From assembly GCF_034190915.1 (NCBI RefSeq), contig NW_026947484.1, forward strand, positions 142,326,982 through 142,390,981: DNA of 64,000 nucleotides. Reading direction: 5' to 3'. This DNA comes from Cavia porcellus. Its lineage: Eukaryota; Chordata; Mammalia; Rodentia; Caviidae. The notes under the pieces were generated by a model, which saw nothing but the letters and a program-made list of their open reading frames with translations, was not told the DNA's origin and ran no database searches. A program made the position numbers and the translations under genes. Below, one piece after another: positions 11,542 through 22,046 of this stretch. Position 1 is the first letter of the stretch, and each line of letters begins with the position of its first letter.

Positions 11542-12318
11542 CTATTGAAAATGGCCTAGGCCTGCTTTAGAGGGGTTTGGAGTTGGGGAAATAGGCACTT
11601 TAATGCCTGAGCCTCGTTTGCCTAAACCTTGATTAGGAAGGAAGCCCTGAGTGAGCATTTGTTTGGTGACTACAGCATTGGGACTGCCCATCATCATTCC
11701 CATTTGAGTTAGCAAATCTCTGCCCCACAAGTTAAGGGGCAGCCCTTCTACAATATAGGGCTGTATGTGCCCCTGATTGTTTTCACTATCATTCCAGGTA
11801 AGTAGACTGGCACTACGTTGTGGATTTTTAGATTGTCCAATCCCTTGTAAATGCGTCATAGTGGTTTCTAAGGGCCATGTGGGAGGCCAGTCCTCCTTTC
11901 TAATGACTGTTACATCAGCACCTGTATCTATGAGCCCTGAGAAACTTTTCCCATTAAGCAATAAAGACATAAGGGGTTTATCTTTGGAAATGAATTGAGC
12001 CCAGTATATATCTGAGGATCCAAGGGAGGAATTTCCCCTGTAGGAAGCCACAGCAGCATTAGAAGTTTGAACTAAAGGCAGCAGCACCAACTGAGCAATA
12101 CGTTGTCCTTGGCTAATGGAAACTAGGCCAGAGATAGAGGATACCATGACAACAATTTCGCCAGTATAGTCGTTATCTATGACTCTTGGAACAACTTGTA
12201 ACCCTTTTAATATTGTACTGCCGCGTCCAAGAATTAACCCACAAGTGCCCTTGGGAAGAGGGCCATAAATCCCGGTGGGGAATGGTATTGGGCAGCCTCT
12301 TCTGCTAATTGTGACCAA
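11542..12318 (-). CDS. pro: Retroviral dUTPase-protease (pro) reading frame
   Basis: This is a 258-codon frame, -1 relative to gag and with pol again at -1, as in betaretroviruses. Residues about 8-85 form a dUTPase-like domain ([37 protein letters not shown]), though its N-terminus is missing. Residues about 108-215 are an aspartic protease with active-site [11 protein letters not shown]. Residues about 220-250 are a G-patch ([16 protein letters not shown]). The protease would cut Gag-Pol in a virion. The start here is only the first Met in the frame. Natural expression needs ribosomal frameshifting from gag, and the usual shift region appears deleted. The frame itself is undamaged. Confidence 0.88.
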   Translation of the reverse strand: MVTISRRGCPIPFPTGIYGPLPKGTCGLILGRGSTILKGLQVVPRVIDNDYTGEIVVMVSSISGLVSISQGQRIAQLVLLPLVQTSNAAVASYRGNSSLGSSDIYWAQFISKDKPLMSLLLNGKSFSGLIDTGADVTVIRKEDWPPTWPLETTMTHLQGIGQSKNPQRSASLLTWNDSENNQGHIQPYIVEGLPLNLWGRDLLTQMGMMMGSPNAVVTKQMLTQGFLPNQGLGKRGSGIKVPISPTPNPSKAGLGHFQ

Positions 12319-12866
12319 TCAACTTCCTGGCCACTGGAAAGGTCAGGGTAAATAGGGCGGTATGGAGGAGGGACCATGGCGGCGCCATTTTGAGGACCCT
12401 CGTGGTCTCCGGACAAAGGGAGTGTCGGCACATCGCCATCTTGAACAGGCTCCGGGATCTCAAGGACAACAGAGCTGGGAGGGCTGGGTGCCTTAGATAA
12501 GACCGGTGGTGGCGGAGTACAATTGTGGGAGGCAGCTAACGTAGCCTCACCCTGGGCAAGCGTCTCCGCGAGCTGGGGATCTGCATGACGTTGTGCCAGC
12601 AGCTCAGAGATTAAAGTCCAATATGAAAAAGCAGTTACAGGAACCTTTTTTGGACCAAAAACTTCATAATAGTCCTTAAGAGCATCTCCTACTCTATTCC
12701 ACCTGTTTAAATTAATCGTACTCTCTAGGGGGAACCATGGACACACTGAATGTATGAACTGAAAATACTTTATTAGTTCCTTTGTCTTAACCTTAATCCC
12801 TCTAATCTTGAGAGCCTCCCTGAGGCCAGTCACGAACAATTCGTGCTCACTGAGTGCTTGTCCCAT
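12234..12866 (-). pseudogene. gag: Retroviral gag remnant: matrix domain
   Basis: The frame opens with MGQALSEHELFV, the typical myristoylation-type start (Gly-2) of a betaretroviral Gag. The nearest upstream in-frame Met at 12881 is probably not used. Residues to about 95 form the matrix domain (RWNRVGDALKDYYEVFGP), followed by a proline-rich stretch (about 120-190). Capsid with its major homology region and the nucleocapsid zinc knuckles are absent. The frame then runs out at 12234 while overlapping pro by 85 nt. An internal deletion has brought matrix and dUTPase together. Confidence 0.88.
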
Positions 12867-13014
12867 GTTGATGCCGTTCACCTACCGTGATTCAGGCGAG
12901 ACGTAAGGTGGCCGTCTGCACAGATCACAGGAACAATGTCCTTGAATCAGTCACGCTGGCCAGCGCTTTACTCCTGTGAATGGTCCCGCGTCGTTATCCC
13001 TCGTGCCAGGTGAG

Positions 13015-13032
13015 GTCCCTTCGTGGTCGCCA
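13015..13032 (-). promoter_or_regulatory. Primer-binding site for tRNA-Arg(TCG)
   Basis: The plus-strand 18-mer gtcccttcgtggtcgcca equals the 3' end of mammalian tRNA-Arg(TCG) with CCA, so the genomic RNA would pair with it. It lies two bases inside the 5' LTR. The tRNA identity is from recalled tRNA sequence. Confidence 0.85.
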
Positions 13033-13034
13033 CT

Positions 13035-13415
13035 TGATCCGGCCTGCGGACCAATCTATGGGTCTCAACCTGGAGAGGGGATCGGGGATGGGGGCAGGAC
13101 AAGAGAAAAGAGAGATGGAGACAGGATGAGATTCCAATCGAGTCTCGTTTATTCTTAAAATGGCTACAACTTATATAGGGTGGGGGGCGGGCCAAAGGCA
13201 GGAAGAAGGCTTAATCTGATAGGTCATCGTCACATTCGGTTATATGATGTAAGCAGGAGAGGATTATGGGTAATGTAGGCAGGCTGAAATAGGAAGTTTG
13301 CTTGTCATGTGCATTGCAGGCAAGGGGAGGATCATGGGAAATGTAGGCTGACACACAAAATGCCCTCAGGCAGGAGGGGCAGGGAAGCAGCAGCTATTCA
13401 AAACCGCTCCCTACA
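13035..13415 (-). repeat. 5' LTR of the retrovirus
   Basis: At 381 bp it differs from the 3' LTR at two substitutions and one single-base indel. It has the same TATA box (plus 13170-13177) and AATAAA (13148-13153). The near identity indicates a recent insertion. Confidence 0.95.
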
Positions 13416-13689
13416 ACCACAGAAAACAGAACAAAAGCATGGTAGGACTTCAGAGTAAGATGATACTAAATCAGCACTGGCTATTTTAATGACTTGTCTT
13501 CTTCAAAATAGCTGTTCATACCATCACAGATAATAAAATCAAACAAACCAGGATAAACTCCTTCCAACTAATGAATGCTATCATTATAAGCCTTCAAAGC
13601 AATGTAATGGGGAATCATGATTACCATAAACTCTTATGTGCTCTTACCATTTCTTACACTAGGGAGACTATACGGTATTTATACATTGA

Positions 13690-16600
13690 GTTTGTTTTAT
13701 TTCGCTTATGAGTATGGTCTCAAGTTGCGCTCATTTATTTATAAATAATCTCAATGTGATCATTCTTTATAGCTGAGTAGTACTCCATTGCATAAAAATA
13801 CCACAACTTTTCTATTCATTTCTCAGTTCATGGGCATTTGAGTTGTGCTATTGAAAATAATGCTGCTATAAATATGGGTGCATGTATATCACTGTGGTAT
13901 TATGTTTTCAGTTCTTCTGGGAATATGCCTAGAAGTGGAACAGCTGGGTCAAATGGGACCTCCAATCCCAGATTTTTAAGGACTCTCCAGGCTGACCTCC
14001 ACAGTGGTTGGTGTTGTACCCCCAAAACAACAAGGCACCAAGATGTTATTCAAGAAAAAGTTGTCTTATTTTAAAAAGAAAAACAGCGCTTTTATTTAAG
14101 CTGGCACCAGTGGCACAGCGCAAGTGGAGTTTGCAAAGCCGTGTGATTGGTTTAGAATTTTGACAGATCTTCATAGCGATTAAACCACAAAGTAAGGGGT
14201 GATGTGAAGCGAGCAGGAATGCGGAAGGCCTTTATTCCCCTTTGCGTGGGGTCAGAGACGTTTCGCAGTTGGTGGTTAGCCTTTCTTAATTCACAGCCTT
14301 GGTCTGCTAATTCCAGGAACATGTGTTTCTCACGAAGGGAACAAAGGTTGACACAGCTTCATTTGTCTCTCACAAAGGGAACAAAGTTTGACATAGCAAA
14401 CAGGTTACTAGGGTGACGAAACATACAGAACAGTCTGATGACGCATCAGTTACTCTATAACTGCGTGGTCAGTGCTCCAGTCAATCTTTTTAACTTTGCA
14501 TTTTAGTTTTTTAGCATTTTAGTATGACAGTTGCACCAGTCTACACTCCCACAAACAGGGCAGGAGAGTTCCTTTCGGTGGTTTTCTTGTTCCTGGCCAT
14601 TCTTTCTGGAGTGAGATGGAGTCTCAATGTTGTTTTAATTTGCATTTCTCTAATGACTCATGATGATGAATATTTTTTTCCTCTATTTATTTGGCACTTG
14701 TACTTCTTCATCTGAGAAGTGTGTATTCATCTCAGATGGCCATTTCTGGATTGTATCCTTGAATTTCGGGAGTCTGATTTTTAAAAATTCTCTATATGTT
14801 TTAGACAGAAGTCCTTTGTCTGAGGGACAGTTCACTAAGATTTTTTTTCCCAGTTTGTAGGTTTTCTTCTCACTATGCTGGGGATTTCTTTTGACATGCA
14901 GAAACTTTTTAATAAGAGGTGATCCCGTCTATTGATTCTGGGAAGTAGTTCCCATGCAGTTTGATTCCTGTTCATGAATTCTCTACCTATCCTTATGTTT
15001 TCAAGATTTTTACCTACTTTGTCTTCCAACAGATTTAGTGTTTCTGTTTCAATATTCAAATCTTTGATCCCTTTGGATTTTAGTTTGGTATATGGTGATA
15101 GACATGGGTCTAGTTTTAGTTTTCAGCATATGGAGAGCCAGATTCTCCAGCACCATTTATTAAAGAGACTGTCATTCTTTCAGTGAATGTGTTTGACTCC
15201 TTTATCAAAGATAAGGTGGTTGAGTGTGTTTGTAGTTGTGGTTGTTTCTTCTAATCTACTCCATTGATCTTCAGATCTGTTTTTATTCCAGTACCATGCT
15301 GGTTTTATTACAGTATTATTGTAGAATAACTTCAAGTCAGGAATTTGATGCCTCCTGCCTTGCCTTTGCTGCTTAGAATCGACTTTGCTATTCTAGATCT
15401 CTTTTGGTTCCAAATGAATTTTAGGAGTGATTTCTCTTGATCTATGAGATATATTGATGTTATTTTCATTGGGATTGCACTGAATTTGTATAGAAGTTTG
15501 GGGAGAATGGTTATTTTCACAATATTTATTCTTCCTATCTGTGAGCAAGGGATGTCTTTTCATTTTCTGAGATTGTTTTCAATTTCTTTATTGAGGTTAT
15601 TATAATTTTCCCTGTATAGATCTTTTACTTCTTTCATGAGATTAATTCATTTCATTTTTAAGTATTTCATTTTTTTGGATGCTAGTGTGAAGGGTGTCGT
15701 TTCTCTCTCCATGATTTTGTTGTTAATGTATAGAAATGATATTGATTTTGTATCCAGCCACATTGCTGAATTTATTTATTATATCTAGGAGTCTTTCAAT
15801 GGAATTTTTGGGGGTCTTCTATGTAGAGTATCATGTTATCTGCAAATAATGATAATTTAACTTTTTCTTTTCCTATCTTTATGCCTTTTATTTCTCTCTC
15901 TTGTCTAGTTGCTCTGGCTAATATTTCCAGTACTATATGTAATAGGAGTGGTGATAAGGGACATCCTTGTGCCTGATTTTAATGTCAAGGCCTTCAATTT
16001 TTGGCCATTTTGTATGATACTAGCTGTTGGTTTGTCATAGATGATCTTTATTATATTGACGTAAAGACCATCTATTCCAATTTTCTGCAAGGTTCTTATC
16101 ATGAATGTTGGACCTTATCAAAAGCTTTTTCTGCATCTATAGAAATGATCATGTGATTCTTACTTCTGGCTCTATTGATACGGTGGATTACATTTATTGA
16201 TTTGCATATGTTGAACCATCCCTGCATGCCTGGGATGAATCCCACTTGGTCATGGTGTATGATCTTCTTGATGATTTACTGCATCCCATTTGCCAATATT
16301 TTATTGAGAATTTTTGCATCTGTGTTCATTAGGGAGATTGTTCTGTAGTTCTCTTTTTCAGTTGGGTCCTTCTCAGGTTTTGGTACTACAATAGTATTTG
16401 CTTCTAGGCATGGTGCAGGAAGGATTCCTTCCCTTTCAATTTCATTGAAGAGTTTGAGGAGTGTTTGGCATTAGGTCTTCTTTGTATTTCTTGTAGAATT
16501 CTGCAGTGAATCCGTCTGGGCCTGGGCGCTTCTTTGTAGGTAAGGACTTAATTATGTTTTCAATTTAATTAATAGAAATTGGGTTATTCAGCAGTTTTAA

Positions 16601-17963
16601 ATCTTCTTGCCCTAGCTTTGGTACTTCATATGCTTCTAGGAATCTGTCCGTTTCCTCTGGGTTATCAAACCTTTGAGAGTAGAGGTTTTTGAAATAGGTG
16701 TTGATGATCTTCTGTATTTCTATAGGGTCTGTAGTGATTTCGCCTTTTCCATTACTTATTGCATGAAGTTGAGCTTTTTCCTCTTCCCTTTTTAATAAGG
16801 TTGGCTAGGGGCTTATCGATTTTATCTATTCTTTCAAAGACCAATTCTTTGATTCATTGATTTTTTTGGATTGTTTTCTTAGTCTCTGTTGCATTGATTT
16901 CTGGTCTGATTTTTATAATTTCCTCTGTTCTTTTGGCTTTGGGCTTGACTTGCTCTTCTTTTTCTAGATGTTTGAGTTGTAACTTGAGGTTGTTTATTTG
17001 TATTCATTCTGTTTTCCTGATGTGGGAATTCAGTGCAATGAATTTTCCTCTCAGGACAGCTTTCATTGCATTCCACAGATTCCGGTAAGTTGTATTTGTG
17101 TTTTCATTTGTTTGTAGGTATTGTTTAATTTCTTCTTTAATTTCCTCTGTGACCCACTGATTACTTAAGAGTGTGTTATTCAGTTCCCATGTGTTTGTGG
17201 GATTTTTGCAGTATCCTTTATCATTAATTTGTAATTTCATAGTGCTGTGATCTGATAGTATGCAAGGGATAATTTCATCCCTTTTGCATTTATTTAAATA
17301 TGTTCTGTGAGTTAATATGCGGTCTATTTTAGAGAATGACCCATGTACTGCTGAGAAGAATGTGTATTCTGTTGTTGTTGGGTGGAATACTCTGTATATG
17401 TCTATGAAGCACATTTGTTCACAGGTGTGATTCAGTTCTTTTATTTCTTTGCTGATTTTGTGTCTGGTTGATCTGTCCAATGGTGTCAATGATGTGTTAA
17501 GATCTCCCTATACAATTATAATTGTATTACTGCTAATTTGGTTTTTCATTTCTGTTAATACTTGTTTTATATAGCTGGGTGCTCTGAAATTTGGTATATA
17601 TATATTTAAGATAGTTATCTCTTCCTCTTGAAGTTTTCCCCTAACCAGTAGATAGTGACCTTCTTTATCCCTTCTGATCATTATTGGCTTGAAGTTCACA
17701 TTGTCTGCAAACAGAATATCTGCCCCCGCTTTTTCTTAGGTTCCTGTTGCATGAAGTATTGTTTTCCATCCTTTGACTTTCAGTCTATGAGTATCCTTTT
17801 GGGTTAGATGGGTTTCTTGTAGACAGCATATGGTTGGATTTTGTTCCTTGATCCATTCTGCCAGTCTGTTTCTTTTAATTGGTGCATTGAGACCATTTAG
17901 ATTAATGGTTATAATTGTTATATATTGGTTTATTGTTGACATGTTATCTTTCTGTTGTTGCAT
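13690..17963 (-). pseudogene. ORF2: L1 ORF2 (endonuclease-reverse transcriptase), inactivated, left
   Basis: On the minus strand from about 17963 there is the endonuclease start (INLNGLNAPIKRNRLAEW, CCLQETHLTQ), endonuclease core pieces (17004-17489, with the phrase [18 protein letters not shown]), and RT and C-terminal segments down to about 13690. Several stops and frameshifts split it (for example around 16100 and 15530), and a 519-bp LTR interrupts the C-terminal part. ORF2p normally nicks DNA and reverse-transcribes L1 RNA. This copy cannot. The part below 16233 is shared with the right arm. The part above continues into ORF1. Confidence 0.85.
14011..14529 (-). mobile_element. Solo LTR inside L1 ORF2, left copy
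   Basis: This 519-bp insertion splits the L1 text acagtg-gttg-caccag, with gttg duplicated on both sides (4-bp target duplication, typical of class I/gamma LTRs). On the minus strand it starts TGTCATACTAAAATGC and carries AATAAA twice near the 3' third. The same element at the same site is in the right arm (46825-47343), so it predates the duplication. Confidence 0.75.
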
Positions 17964-17999
17964 CTTTATCTTTCTGTTCTGTTTAATTGTCTGCTTTGT

Positions 18000-18900
18000 T
18001 TAGTGGTTTTTCCTTAGTATATCTAAACTGTCTTTCAGTATTCTTTGCAGGGTTGGCTTGGTGATCATGAAGTTCTTCAGGTGTTGTTTGTAATGGAAGT
18101 ATCTTATTTCTCCATTGATTTTGGAGGACAGTTTTGCAGGGTACATCAGTCTAGGTTGGAAATCATTTTCCTCTGAAATACTTCACTCCATGCTCTTCCT
18201 GACTTTATTGTTTGAGCTGAGAAGTCTGCTATGATTCTGATAGGTTTTCCTTTATAGGTGATCTGTCTTTTCTATCTGACAGCTTTTAATATTCTATCCT
18301 TTTTTCAATTTCTGGGATGGTGATTATTATATGTCTGGGTGCAGTTTTATTTTGGATATGGCTATTTGGAGTTCTATATGCCTCATTGATCTTGATGTCA
18401 GTTTTCAATCTCATTTTTGGGAAATTTTCAGCTATTACTTCTCTAAATATCCTCTTGACATCCTTTATGTTGTCCCCTTGTTTTTCATTTATCCTTATCA
18501 AACTTATGTTGTTTTTCTTTGCGTCATCTTGCAGGTGTTGAATTGTTATTTCCTGATTTCTTGTTATTTAAAAAAGATCTTTCCTTTCCTGTTCCCTGGC
18601 TGCAATCTTGTCTTTGAGGTCTGAAATTCTATCTTCACATTCACTGAGGTGGTTTTTACAAATTTCAATGGAATTTTTGATTTCCTGTATATCTCTTTGC
18701 ATCTGCTTTATATATTCTGTTTGTTTCTTATATTGTTCATCCAGGGATTCTATCTTTTTGTTTAGTTCCTCCATTTTTTTAACTGTGTCTTCTTTAGATA
18801 TGTTCAGCATCTCCTTCATTTCTTTTATCATTTCTCCTTTTACCTGAGACATTATTTCTAGATTGAATTACTTTAAGGCTCCCCGGAGTTGCTTCTTTAT
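18000..18900 (-). pseudogene. ORF1: L1 ORF1, inactivated, left
   Basis: The coiled-coil portion (18852-18568: EMKEMLNISKED, KKMEELNKKIESLDEQ) and the RRM/C-terminal portion (18501-18286: INEKQGDNIKD, RTPNSHIQNKTAPRHII) are recognisable in different frames. ORF1p would be the RNA-binding chaperone of the L1 particle. It lies between the monomeric 5' UTR and ORF2, so the 5' half of this L1 is structurally complete though coding-dead. Confidence 0.85.
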
Positions 18901-19189
18901 TTTGGTTACTATTATTTCAGGTATTTCCGGTATATGGCATGTATTTTCTTCTATGTATGTGGCTCCTAGGCTTTCTTGGGCTTGGCTGGATGTTTGAGAT
19001 TGCATTTTGGTCTTTCATTTTGTCATTTTCCTGTATTTCCAAACTTCAAGTGTTGTTCCAGGCTTCCCCTGGGCGTGTTGGAAATTGTCTCTTATGTCCT
19101 GGACTCCTGGGACTCCTCTGGTAGTGTTGCTTCCTCCTTGGGCAGCGAAGCCCCGGGATTAAGAGAAGGTTGCCAGGCTCCTCTCAGGT

Positions 19190-19690
19190 AGACCTAAAGC
19201 CTCCTCAAGCTACACAGCGCCCCCCTGTGGCAGCAAAGCTTCCCTCCTCAGCAGGGCTGCTCCCTCCTCCAGGCGGTGACAGTAGTGCTGGTGCTCTCCA
19301 GGCCAAAAGAAGGTCACAAGCAAGGTTGGAGCAGTCTCCCGCAGCTTGGCCCAGTTCCCTCCTTTAGGTGGGGCAGCTGCCGTGTGCCCTCCGGGTGAGA
19401 GAGGGTGGTTGGCAAGGCTGGAATGGGGTCCCACGGCTTGGCCCAGCTCACTCTTCCTGGCAGGCAGCTGTGGTGTGGCCCCTAGGCGAGAAAAAGCGGT
19501 CCGCTAGGCTGGAACTGGGTCCTGTGGGTCAGCCCAACTCACTTTTCCCAGCAGACAGCTGTGGCATGGCCCCCAGGTGAGAGAGTGGGCTGCCAGGCTG
19601 GAACAGGGTCCCACGGCTTGGCCCCACTCACTTTTCCTGGCGGGCAGCTGCGGTGTGTTGCCCAGGCGAGAGAGAATGGTCCACTGGGCT
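19190..19690 (-). repeat. L1 5' UTR tandem monomers, ~90 bp
   Basis: At least four to five tandem units of about 90 bp are visible, each containing 'ggctggaac-gggtcc', 'cttggccca-ctcac' and 'aggcgagaga' on the plus strand. They are GC-rich and abut ORF2 sequence of another L1 at 19690. Repeated promoter monomers are known from rodent L1s, and these probably carried promoter activity on the minus strand. Confidence 0.75.
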
Positions 19691-19981
19691 GGCCCGTTTG
19701 CTAATATTTTATTGAGGATTTTTGCATCTGTGTTCATTAGGGAGATTGGCCTGTAGTTCTCTTTTTTTAGTTGGGTCTTTCTCAGGTTTTGTTGCTAGAG
19801 TAATATTTGCTTCCAGGAATGACTTAGGAAGAATTGCTTCCCTTTTGATTTCATTGAAGAGTTTGAGGAATGTAGGCATTAAGTCTTCTTTGCATTTCAT
19901 GTAGAATTCCACAGTGAATTCGTCTGGGCCTGGGCTCTTCTTTGTAGGCAAACCCTTAATTACATCTTCAATTTCATTAAT
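19691..19981 (-). mobile_element. Outer L1 ORF2 segment (part 1)
   Basis: On the minus strand this is L1 RT-region sequence (VIKGLPTKKSPGPDEFTVEFY, FLKLFNEIKREAILPKSFLEANI). It runs from the half-L1 junction to an abrupt break at 19690, where the monomers of another L1 start. Its other part lies at 26944-27119. Confidence 0.85.
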
Positions 19982-22046
19982 AGAAATTGAGTTATTCGAA
20001 GAGTGATGGAATCGGGAGTTGATCAAAATGGCGGCTTCCTAGGGGATCAAGTGAAGAGTCTTTTCAGAGAAATCATACTAGAAGCTAGAATATGACAACA
20101 TGGAGAGGGCCAGACAAATCGATAGCGATTCTTATTAACCAAGACACTGCAGCTGGAGGATTTAAAGTTGTGCTGAGATGGTGAATGCTGATAATGGGAG
20201 GCTGCAAATCCTGTGCCTTTAAATCAACAAACTGACCGGTGGACCCAGCAGGAAAAGCTGTTTTGCTTTTGATGACTGTGGGAAACTGAGACCTGGGACT
20301 CTGAGTAGCAGCCAGGACTGCACCACTGCACCAGACGAGATTGTACAAGGCCCTGGAGTTCTAAATCTAAACGGTGCGCAGATATCTGACCGTTCCGTGC
20401 TGTGCCGGGAGTGCACACTGTGCACCGTTCTGTGCTGTGCCGGGAGTGTGGGAAAGGTGGGCAGCTTGGTGTGCGGTGGACCCGGAATGAGGACCTGAGC
20501 CGGACTCTGGTGAGTACTGGGAACCCCGCGGCTGCTGGAGTTGGCCAGAGAACATCTTGGAACTGGACAGTGCCTGCCACCACAGGGAAATCAATAACAC
20601 AGAGTCTGGCAGCAGACATTTTAGTGTTGGGCAGAAACTACAGCTCGGTGACATCACCAGGTCCCCCTGTAGGGAGGGCTGGTGGAAGATATCTTGAAAT
20701 TTGGCAGAGCCTGATTACGTGCTGGCTTCAGCTCCATTCAGAGAACTAGTGGGAGCCATCTTGGATTTGGGCAGATCTGCTGTTCTGGTGCTCCTGTCAC
20801 AGAGAGGTCTGGAAGAGAACAGCTGGGATTTGGGCAGAACCCTGTGCCATAGTGACATTAGTCAGCTGCTTCTGGTACAAAGAGAACTGGCAGGAGCTAC
20901 TGGGGCTAAACCAAGCCTCTGCTTAGGGCCCAATAAGTGGATACAAAATAGTCACAACTCAGTGACATCCAGAAAGTACAGCCTAATTTATGGATTAACC
21001 GGCACAGAGGCCAGAGACTAGCCTGTACCACCCCTGCATCCCTGCCTACCCCAGATAACAGTAAATTGGCGAGAACAGCAAAAACTCAAGTCAGCACGCT
21101 TCTGAAAGGCCCTAAGCAATTTGGAGAGGGCCAGAGAACCCCAGGACAGTCTGAAAGAAACCAGAAACAGGACAAGAGATAAAAATAAAAAAAAATCTCT
21201 AGCTGGCCAACTTGAGAAAATAAGCCCAGGAGAAGTAAACACTGAAGAGAACAAGCACAGTAACCATCCATTGCTCGACACAGCATCAGCCGAAATTAAA
21301 AAGTAACTACATGATCTCATAGAGGAATTTAAAGCTGTACTCCTGATCCAAGTGAGGCAAGATATAAAGAGATTAATTAAAGAAATGACAAGCCCCGCCC
21401 AAGAGAACACAGATGGAAGAACTGAGGAAATCAGAAAAGAAAGAGAAACTTCTGAAGAAGAATTTAAACATAACTTAGAATACATGAAACAGATCCAAAG
21501 AGAATATCAGGAAACTAAAAACTCCATTGAACACTGGCAAAATGCCTTGACAGAAACTAAAGACAACCTTCTGAAACTTGAAGAGAGATTTATGGCATAT
21601 GATCGTGAAAGAAAAAGCCTCTTAAAAATAACAAGGAACCAGAAAGAAGCATATTCAAAAACTGTAGGATGACAAAAAGATACATAACCTAAGAATAAAG
21701 AATATGAGTGAGGAAGCAGGAGCAACCAAAAATGAAATACAAAAAAAATATTCACAGATATATTAAAGCAAAATTTCCCATGTATAGCAAAAAGAAATGA
21801 TATACAGATAAAAGAGGCATACAGAACACCAGCTACCTACAACCAAAACAGATCTACGCCTAGACATATAATAATCAAGATTCCAGAAATCCACCAAAGA
21901 ACAGAATATTAAAAGCAGCCAGAGAAAAGATGCAGATTACTTACAACAGGAAAACTATCAAAGTAACAGCAGACTTATCAACACAAGCTCTTAAGTCAAG
22001 AAGGGAGTGGGGAGAAATATTCCAAGTCCTGAAAGAAAAAAATATG

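Larger units (their letters stand above)
9336..13415 (-). mobile_element. Defective endogenous retrovirus (beta-type gag/pro/pol, gamma-type env)
   Basis: This 4.08-kb provirus has two LTRs (382 and 381 bp, three differences), a primer-binding site, a polypurine tract and a 6-bp target duplication (accaca at 9330-9335 and 13416-13421). The order on the minus strand is LTR, matrix part of gag, dUTPase-protease, N-terminal reverse transcriptase, env surface fragment, env transmembrane protein, LTR. Capsid, nucleocapsid, most of RT, RNase H, integrase and the start of env are missing, so it cannot replicate alone. The 6-bp duplication, dUTPase and G-patch point to a betaretrovirus. The env is of the gammaretroviral type, as known for type D retroviruses. 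Confidence 0.95.
8997..13690 (-). mobile_element. L1 3' UTR, split by retrovirus
   Basis: On the minus strand this is the long AT-rich L1 3' UTR ending in an A-run at 8997. The uninterrupted counterpart is right arm 47650-48270. The two flanks (8997-9335 and 13416-13690) join perfectly when the retrovirus is removed, apart from the 6-bp duplicated target. Confidence 0.85.
1..16233 (+). repeat. Left arm of large inverted duplication
   Basis: Read on the opposite strand this stretch matches 45156-57282. The coordinate sum of paired positions is about 57265-57283 up to position 9335 and about 61354-61389 after 13415. The 4.1-kb jump is exactly the retrovirus present only in this arm. The inner end is sharp: identity stops at 16233, inside L1 ORF2. 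The outer end is at or beyond base 1, so the arm may continue outside the window. By eye, identity is about 98-99% near 8400 and about 95% near 1400. It is an inverted segmental duplication. Confidence 0.95.
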
